Both the position numbers and the translations under genes were made by a program. The notes beneath the pieces are model-generated. The model was not told where the DNA came from and made no database searches. It saw only the letters and a list, made by a program, of their open reading frames with translations. From CAZKRU01 sp964555235 (lineage in GTDB: Bacteria > Verrucomicrobiota > Verrucomicrobiia > Methylacidiphilales > CAMAQI01), in contig CAZKRU010000080.1 in NCBI GenBank assembly GCA_964555235.1, forward strand, positions 1 to 18,705: a DNA stretch of 18,705 nucleotides, given 5' to 3'. Shown in pieces: positions 15,669 to 18,705 of the stretch (positions are counted from its first letter, which is position 1; every line of letters begins with the position of its first letter).

Positions 15669-16277
15669 ATGCCGACTCCCCGACTTTTAGTGGCGACTCG
15701 TAATCCCGGGAAAGCCCGGGAGTTTCAGGACTTAATCGGAAACATTTTCGAAGTCATCTCCTTGTTGGATCTTCCCCCCATGCCAGATGTGGACGAAACA
15801 GGTGAGACCTTTGAGGCGAATGCACGTCTGAAAGCCTTGGCGCTCACTTCTAAGCTCGAAGACTGGGTGCTGGCGGATGACTCCGGATTGGAAGTGGATG
15901 CTCTAGGGGGGGCTCCTGGCGTCAAATCAGCCCGTTATGGCGGCGAGATGAAGTGTGAGGTCCGGAATCGTGAGATGCTCTTGAAGGCGTTGACTGGGAT
16001 TCCGTTGGAACGCCGCCATGCCCGATTTCGTTGTGTCTTGGTGCTTGCTCGAAAAGGTGAAGTTATCGCGGTTTGTGAGGGAACCTGTCCTGGACGAATT
16101 TTAGAGAGCGCTGAAGGAGTCGAGGGATTTGGGTATGATTCGCTTTTTGTTCCCGAAGGGGCCTCCCTCGGATTTGGGCAAATGACCTTGGAAGAAAAGC
16201 ACCATTACAGTCATCGAGCCCGTGCGATGAAAGCCTTGAAGGCTCATTTGGATCGGATTATCGCAGCGTCGATCTGA
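15669..16277 (+). CDS. rdgB: XTP/dITP diphosphatase (RdgB/HAM1 family)
   Basis: A 202-residue house-cleaning pyrophosphatase. It hydrolyses dITP, XTP and other non-canonical purine triphosphates to monophosphates so that they do not enter nucleic acids. The family motifs are all visible: ATRNPGKAREF near the N-terminus (substrate phosphate binding), LADDSGLEVDAL (68-79, metal-binding acidic pair), EGFGYDSLFVP (about 155-165) and SHRARAMKAL near the C-terminus. The length is standard. It follows the rplT terminator directly and so needs its own promoter, for which there is almost no room unless it overlaps the terminator or some read-through occurs. Its last 20 bases overlap the end of the minus-strand small protein gene. 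Confidence 0.96.
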   Translation: MPTPRLLVATRNPGKAREFQDLIGNIFEVISLLDLPPMPDVDETGETFEANARLKALALTSKLEDWVLADDSGLEVDALGGAPGVKSARYGGEMKCEVRNREMLLKALTGIPLERRHARFRCVLVLARKGEVIAVCEGTCPGRILESAEGVEGFGYDSLFVPEGASLGFGQMTLEEKHHYSHRARAMKALKAHLDRIIAASI

Positions 16278-16593
16278 GCATCATGAGTTTGATGCCGAGC
16301 ATGATGATGCCGCCGGCGATGAAGAATCCAATGACTCGGACGAGTCGAGGATGCTCTTCAAAAAAATCAGGGGGCGGAACTCGTTTGGGGACTTTGCTCG
16401 TAACCGGTGCGTCGAGGTCGGGAATCTCTACCTGTTCTTCAATGAGCTGACGGCGTCGGAGTTCAATGTAAGCAAGCCGCGCTTGATTCGGGTCTTCCTG
16501 GCTTTGCCGAAGCGCTTCGTTCCAAAGCTCCTCCCGAAATCCTGTTTCCAGAATCTCCTTCAAAATCCAACGCTCGTAACGGTCCTCACTCAT
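16258..16593 (-). CDS. Small C-tail-anchored membrane protein of unknown function
   Basis: A 111-residue protein that I do not recognise by name. The first 55 residues (DRYERWILKEILETGF...LAYIELRRRQLIEE) look like a charged helical bundle with repeated leucine, tryptophan and arginine positions. A proline-rich linker (about 60-78) follows, then one hydrophobic helix, VIGFFIAGGIIMLGIKLMML, close to the C-terminus. This suggests a cytoplasmic helical domain anchored by a C-terminal transmembrane segment. The amphipathic composition and domain order argue that it is a genuine gene and not a shadow of rdgB, with which it overlaps by only 20 bases tail to tail. The Shine-Dalgarno is weak. Confidence 0.65.
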   Translation of the reverse strand: MSEDRYERWILKEILETGFREELWNEALRQSQEDPNQARLAYIELRRRQLIEEQVEIPDLDAPVTSKVPKRVPPPDFFEEHPRLVRVIGFFIAGGIIMLGIKLMMLRSTLR

Positions 16594-16656
16594 CCGAGGG
16601 GCATTTTATCAGGATTTCCAGTCGAGATGCACGGAGATTTTTGGCGGTCGATTTTT

Positions 16657-16682
16657 GGTAGGGACACCTCTCCGAGGGGGCC
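16657..16682 (+). repeat. REP-like palindrome, GGTAGGG-tagged (left half of doublet 1)
   Basis: The element starts GGTAGGG and folds into an imperfect hairpin: 16662-16670 with 16674-16682, two mismatches, loop TCC. The GTAG tetranucleotide at the hairpin foot is the hallmark of REP elements mobilised by RAYT transposases. It faces a second copy 14 bases downstream. Confidence 0.75.
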
Positions 16683-16696
16683 GCTCATTTAAGTTC

Positions 16697-16723
16697 GGAC
16701 GCTTACGGAGAAGCGTCCCTACC
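16697..16723 (-). repeat. REP-like palindrome, GGTAGGG-tagged (right half of doublet 1)
   Basis: Read on the minus strand, it begins GGTAGGGACGCTT. The stem GGACGCTT (16697-16704) pairs perfectly with AAGCGTCC (16711-16718) across a six-base loop, with CTACC at the foot. It differs from the copy at 18287 by a single base. With the element at 16657 it forms an inverted doublet like a BIME. The gap 16594-16851 otherwise holds only a 7-base stem at 16734-16740/16756-16762. Confidence 0.8.
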
Positions 16724-16851
16724 GTCGGATCATCAAAATCCTTCCCTTCATGAAAGATTTTGGGTAGGAGCATAGGCATGGATTGTTCACGGCTTTCTCT
16801 TTTATTCCCGCTCCTTCGCGCGAGCCATGGGCAATTCGTAGGGGCCCTCCA

Positions 16852-18054
16852 ATGAGTCGCGTCTGGACCCTTCCCAATCAGATCACGTTTGGAAGACTTG
16901 TCCTCTGTGGCTTCTTCGTCCTCGTGCTGGCATTGGATAGCTCGGAATCGGGAGATTGCTGGGCCACAGCAGCGCTCGCGATTTTTGTCGTAGCAAGTAT
17001 TTCTGACTGGGTGGATGGATTTCTGGCCCGCCGCTATGGATTGATTTCCGATCTCGGTAAATTGCTCGATCCCCTGGCCGACAAAGTATTAATTAGTGGA
17101 GCCTTAATCGCCTTGATCGAGTATGGACTGGTGCCGTTCTGGGTCGTGGTCTTGATTATCAGTCGAGAATTTTTGATTACAGGACTTCGCATTGCCGCGG
17201 CGCATCAAGGTAAGATACTGGCGGCAGAACGCGCGGGAAAACATAAGACGATCAGTCAGATGGTGGCGATTATTTCATCTCTCACGCTCCTCTCCTTGGA
17301 GGAGCTCGGCTTTGGAGAGAGTTCTGCCGCGCAATTTTTAGTAAACATCGGTTCCTGGCTTTTTGGGTGGGCATTGCTGATCACGGTTGTCTCGGGAGGT
17401 TATTACCTCTGGAAAAATCGGTCGCTTTTTAATGATGAAGAGAGTGAGGCAACTCCGCCACCCCTTCCGAAGCCTGTAGCAGTCACTTCGACCGAGGTAA
17501 AATCGCCGGCCTTCAAAGAATGGCGAGCCGTGGTGGAAGGATTGGGGCAGGGGACGCAGCTTCTGATTTTGCGCAAGGGCGGAATCTCCGAGGGCGAGGA
17601 AGGATTCAAGCCAAAACATCCCGGATTCTGGCTCCTCCCCACCGAATTCCATCAACAACTCGAGCGGACGAAGCCCGAAGCGAAACAATTTTTTGATTTA
17701 GGCTCCACCTTGGTTCAACAAGTTGAAGTTAAATACTGGGCTGAATCGGTTGAAGTGCGCTACCTCAAAACATGGGGCGAAGTCCGAGCCTTGGATCGAT
17801 TTCACCTTTGGAAAGAAGAGATTCTCAAGGAACGATTCGATTTTGGGGAAGCCCCCGGCATTCACGCCTTGGTCGTTCGTATTTTTCGTCTGAAATCGCC
17901 CCAAATCCTCCCGTGGTGCAGCGACTACGACGGCTGCAAATCGTGGGTGGAACTCCCTTTGGATCCGAAGGCATTGGTGATGGACCCCGTGATCTCGAAC
18001 GAAGAGTTCCAGAAGCGCGTTCAAGAAATCCCCCTCCCGCCTTCTCCCAGTTAA
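16852..18054 (+). CDS. pgsA: PgsA-type phosphatidyltransferase fused to a C-terminal DUF1802-like domain
   Basis: A 400-residue two-part protein. Residues 1-190 are a CDP-alcohol phosphatidyltransferase with several membrane helices. The full catalytic motif D-x2-DG-x2-AR-x8-G-x3-D-x3-D is intact (D52, D55, G56, A59, R60, G69, D73, D77). This half should make phosphatidylglycerophosphate from CDP-diacylglycerol and glycerol-3-phosphate. A proline-rich linker (about 197-212) leads to a soluble domain at about 220-375 that looks like DUF1802 (AFKEWRAVVEGLGQG, LILRKGGI, FWLLPTEFHQQ, PWCSDYDGCKSWVELP). That family has no established function. Standard PgsA is about 180-200 residues, so the fusion doubles the length. 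The ATG at 16852 has AGGGG seven bases upstream; a TTG-initiated longer frame from 16783 adds sequence unlike the family. The nearby rdgB is separated by the REP doublet. Confidence 0.87.
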   Translation: MSRVWTLPNQITFGRLVLCGFFVLVLALDSSESGDCWATAALAIFVVASISDWVDGFLARRYGLISDLGKLLDPLADKVLISGALIALIEYGLVPFWVVVLIISREFLITGLRIAAAHQGKILAAERAGKHKTISQMVAIISSLTLLSLEELGFGESSAAQFLVNIGSWLFGWALLITVVSGGYYLWKNRSLFNDEESEATPPPLPKPVAVTSTEVKSPAFKEWRAVVEGLGQGTQLLILRKGGISEGEEGFKPKHPGFWLLPTEFHQQLERTKPEAKQFFDLGSTLVQQVEVKYWAESVEVRYLKTWGEVRALDRFHLWKEEILKERFDFGEAPGIHALVVRIFRLKSPQILPWCSDYDGCKSWVELPLDPKALVMDPVISNEEFQKRVQEIPLPPSPS

Positions 18055-18082
18055 ATCCCCAGCGACCACTGCGACCTCCGCG

Positions 18083-18107
18083 CGAGAAAAAGGATCTCGG
18101 TCTTTTC
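18083..18107 (+). terminator. Weak possible terminator after pgsA
   Basis: A five-base stem CGAGA (18083-18087) / TCTCG (18095-18099) with a seven-base loop is followed by GTCTTTTC. It lies 28 bases after the pgsA stop. The stem is short and the T-run is interrupted, so termination efficiency is doubtful. Confidence 0.3.
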
Positions 18108-18162
18108 TTCCGTCTTCAGAAAATCCGTTCGCCATTTGTTTAAACTTCGATAACTTGGATTC

Positions 18163-18291
18163 ATGAACGTCGATGTCATCTTGGCGACATTAGGTCGTTA
18201 TCAAGTGGACTATCTCTTGATCGGGGGAATGAATTATCCGATGAAGAATGCTCCGATCTCAGGAAGAAATGAGCATCGAAGGCGATGGTAG
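18163..18291 (+). pseudogene. Truncated 5' end of a nucleotidyltransferase-like gene
   Basis: An open frame of 42 codons starts MNVDVILATLGRYQVDYLLIGGMN, which resembles the N-terminus of small nucleotidyltransferases (MNT/AbiEii-like; the GG begins the active-site strand). Sequence similarity stops there. The catalytic acidic residues and the rest of the protein, normally well over 100 residues, are missing. The stop codon TAG at 18289-18291 lies inside the REP-like element at 18287. I read this as a decayed remnant, possibly of a two-gene module with the fragment that follows; the family call rests on about 24 residues. Confidence 0.5.
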
Positions 18292-18460
18292 GGACGCTTC
18301 TCCGCAAGCGTCCGCTCCTCAAGATCTCAAAGCCTACGAAGAACTCAAACGGGAACGCGCTTATTCTCCTCTCGAACGATGGAAGGCCATCCAAGCGACG
18401 ATCACTTGGGCGGAAGCCAATCTTCCCTATGAAAAGAGAAGGAATCGTCCGAGGGTCTGA
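18269..18460 (+). pseudogene. Fragment of a small charged protein, start replaced by repeat sequence
   Basis: A 63-codon frame. Its first 15 or so codons read through the REP-like element at 18287-18313 (GRDASPQAS), so they are unlikely to be original. The remainder, LKAYEELKRERAYSPLERW then KAIQATITWAEANLPYEKR, looks like a real charged helical protein. From memory, small proteins with this pattern occur next to nucleotidyltransferase genes in Verrucomicrobiota; here the order and ends are disrupted. It is probably the remaining 3' end of such a gene. Confidence 0.42.
18287..18313 (+). repeat. REP-like palindrome, single copy within the decayed module
   Basis: GGTAGGG tag followed by a perfect 8-base stem, GGACGCTT (18292-18299) with AAGCGTCC (18306-18313), loop CTCCGC. 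It is nearly identical to the copy at 16697-16723. It separates the nucleotidyltransferase remnant from the following gene fragment and supplies the remnant's stop codon. Confidence 0.8.
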
Positions 18461-18526
18461 ATGCTTTGGAAACTGATTAAGAAAGGTAAACCTCTCCCGC
18501 AACCGTGGGACTAGAGGTATCAGACT

Positions 18527-18552
18527 GGTAGGGCGACCTCTCCGAGGGCGCC
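18527..18552 (+). repeat. REP-like palindrome (left half of doublet 2)
   Basis: GGTAGGG tag, then GGCG-A-CCTC (18532-18540) paired with GAGG-G-CGCC (18544-18552) around a TCC loop, with one mismatch. The stem sequence differs from the 18287 copy, but the tag and CTCTCCGAGG apex match the 16657 copy. Confidence 0.75.
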
Positions 18553-18601
18553 GGGCTCGGAGAACTCTATTCTTGCGAGTAAGACGCCACCCCTAAGACT
18601 C

Positions 18602-18627
18602 GGCGCGGTCATCGACCGTACCCTACC
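18602..18627 (-). repeat. REP-like palindrome (right half of doublet 2)
   Basis: On the minus strand it reads GGTAGGGTACGGTC, then GAT as loop, then GACCGCGCC. The nine-base stem has one mismatch and one wobble. It lies 49 bases after, and inverted to, the element at 18527, forming a second doublet with a different stem sequence but the same GGTAGGG foot. Confidence 0.65.
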
Positions 18628-18666
18628 AAGGTAAAGAGGAGCACGGAGTTTAAATTAAATAGGTAA

Positions 18667-18687
18667 TCCTCCGGCTCTGCCGGAGGA
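18667..18687. repeat. Perfect GC-rich hairpin near window end
   Basis: TCCTCCGGC (18667-18675) pairs perfectly with GCCGGAGGA (18679-18687) across a three-base TCT loop. There is no T-run on either side, so it is not a standard terminator. It may be a third type of short dispersed palindrome. The stretch 18461-18705 has no gene that I can support. Confidence 0.6.
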
Positions 18688-18705
18688 CTCCCGAAGTTTG
18701 ACAAC

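Noticed and set aside
16657..18627. CRISPR-like array made of the short palindromes
   Set aside because: The copies are irregularly spaced, in both orientations, variable in stem sequence, and there are no cas genes.

Overview
This window looks like chromosomal DNA of a Gram-negative bacterium of the PVC group, most probably Verrucomicrobiota. The support is indirect: the small unnamed protein families, the short intergenic repeats (GGTAGGG-tagged palindromes and CTTCGTG/CTTTGTG heptamers) and the mix of housekeeping and signalling genes. No rRNA or other taxonomic marker is present, so the phylum call is an inference. Genes are dense, and several neighbours overlap by ATGA.

Layout. Positions 1-127 hold the probable tail of an upstream gene. 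Next come hisH (histidine biosynthesis) and a partner-switching pair: a receiver-PP2C phosphatase-HATPase protein and a STAS antagonist (128-2639). A CrtI/CrtO-like FAD oxidoreductase lies convergent to them on the minus strand (2643-4199). Divergent from it run an MFS permease of the UMF1/Atg22 type, a CPBP membrane protease and a ComF phosphoribosyltransferase (4351-7209). A secreted protein with RlpA-like motif spacing is on the minus strand (7233-7991). After a 298-base AT-rich gap come a PtsN-like EIIA protein and a coupled secreted protein, then a tightly overlapped set: citrate synthase, MOSC protein, MobA and a single-domain response regulator (8290-12040).

A 466-base gap (12041-12506) carries a nested inverted-repeat structure built from CTTCGTG/CTTTGTG heptamers. 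The translation cluster thrS-infC-rpmI-rplT follows and ends in a strong intrinsic terminator (12507-15656). ThrRS lacks the usual N-terminal TGS domain. Then come rdgB, a convergent small tail-anchored protein, a REP-like doublet, and a PgsA phosphatidyltransferase fused to a C-terminal DUF1802-like domain (15669-18054). The last 650 bases are a decayed area: a truncated nucleotidyltransferase start, a fragment of a second small protein, three more REP-like palindromes and a perfect hairpin.

The most interesting items are the PgsA-DUF1802 fusion, the HsbR/CrsR-like regulator whose receiver has lost its phosphoacceptor aspartate, the citrate synthase/molybdenum-cofactor/response-regulator overlap operon, and the two intergenic repeat families. 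I see no tRNA, rRNA, CRISPR array, phage or insertion sequence.
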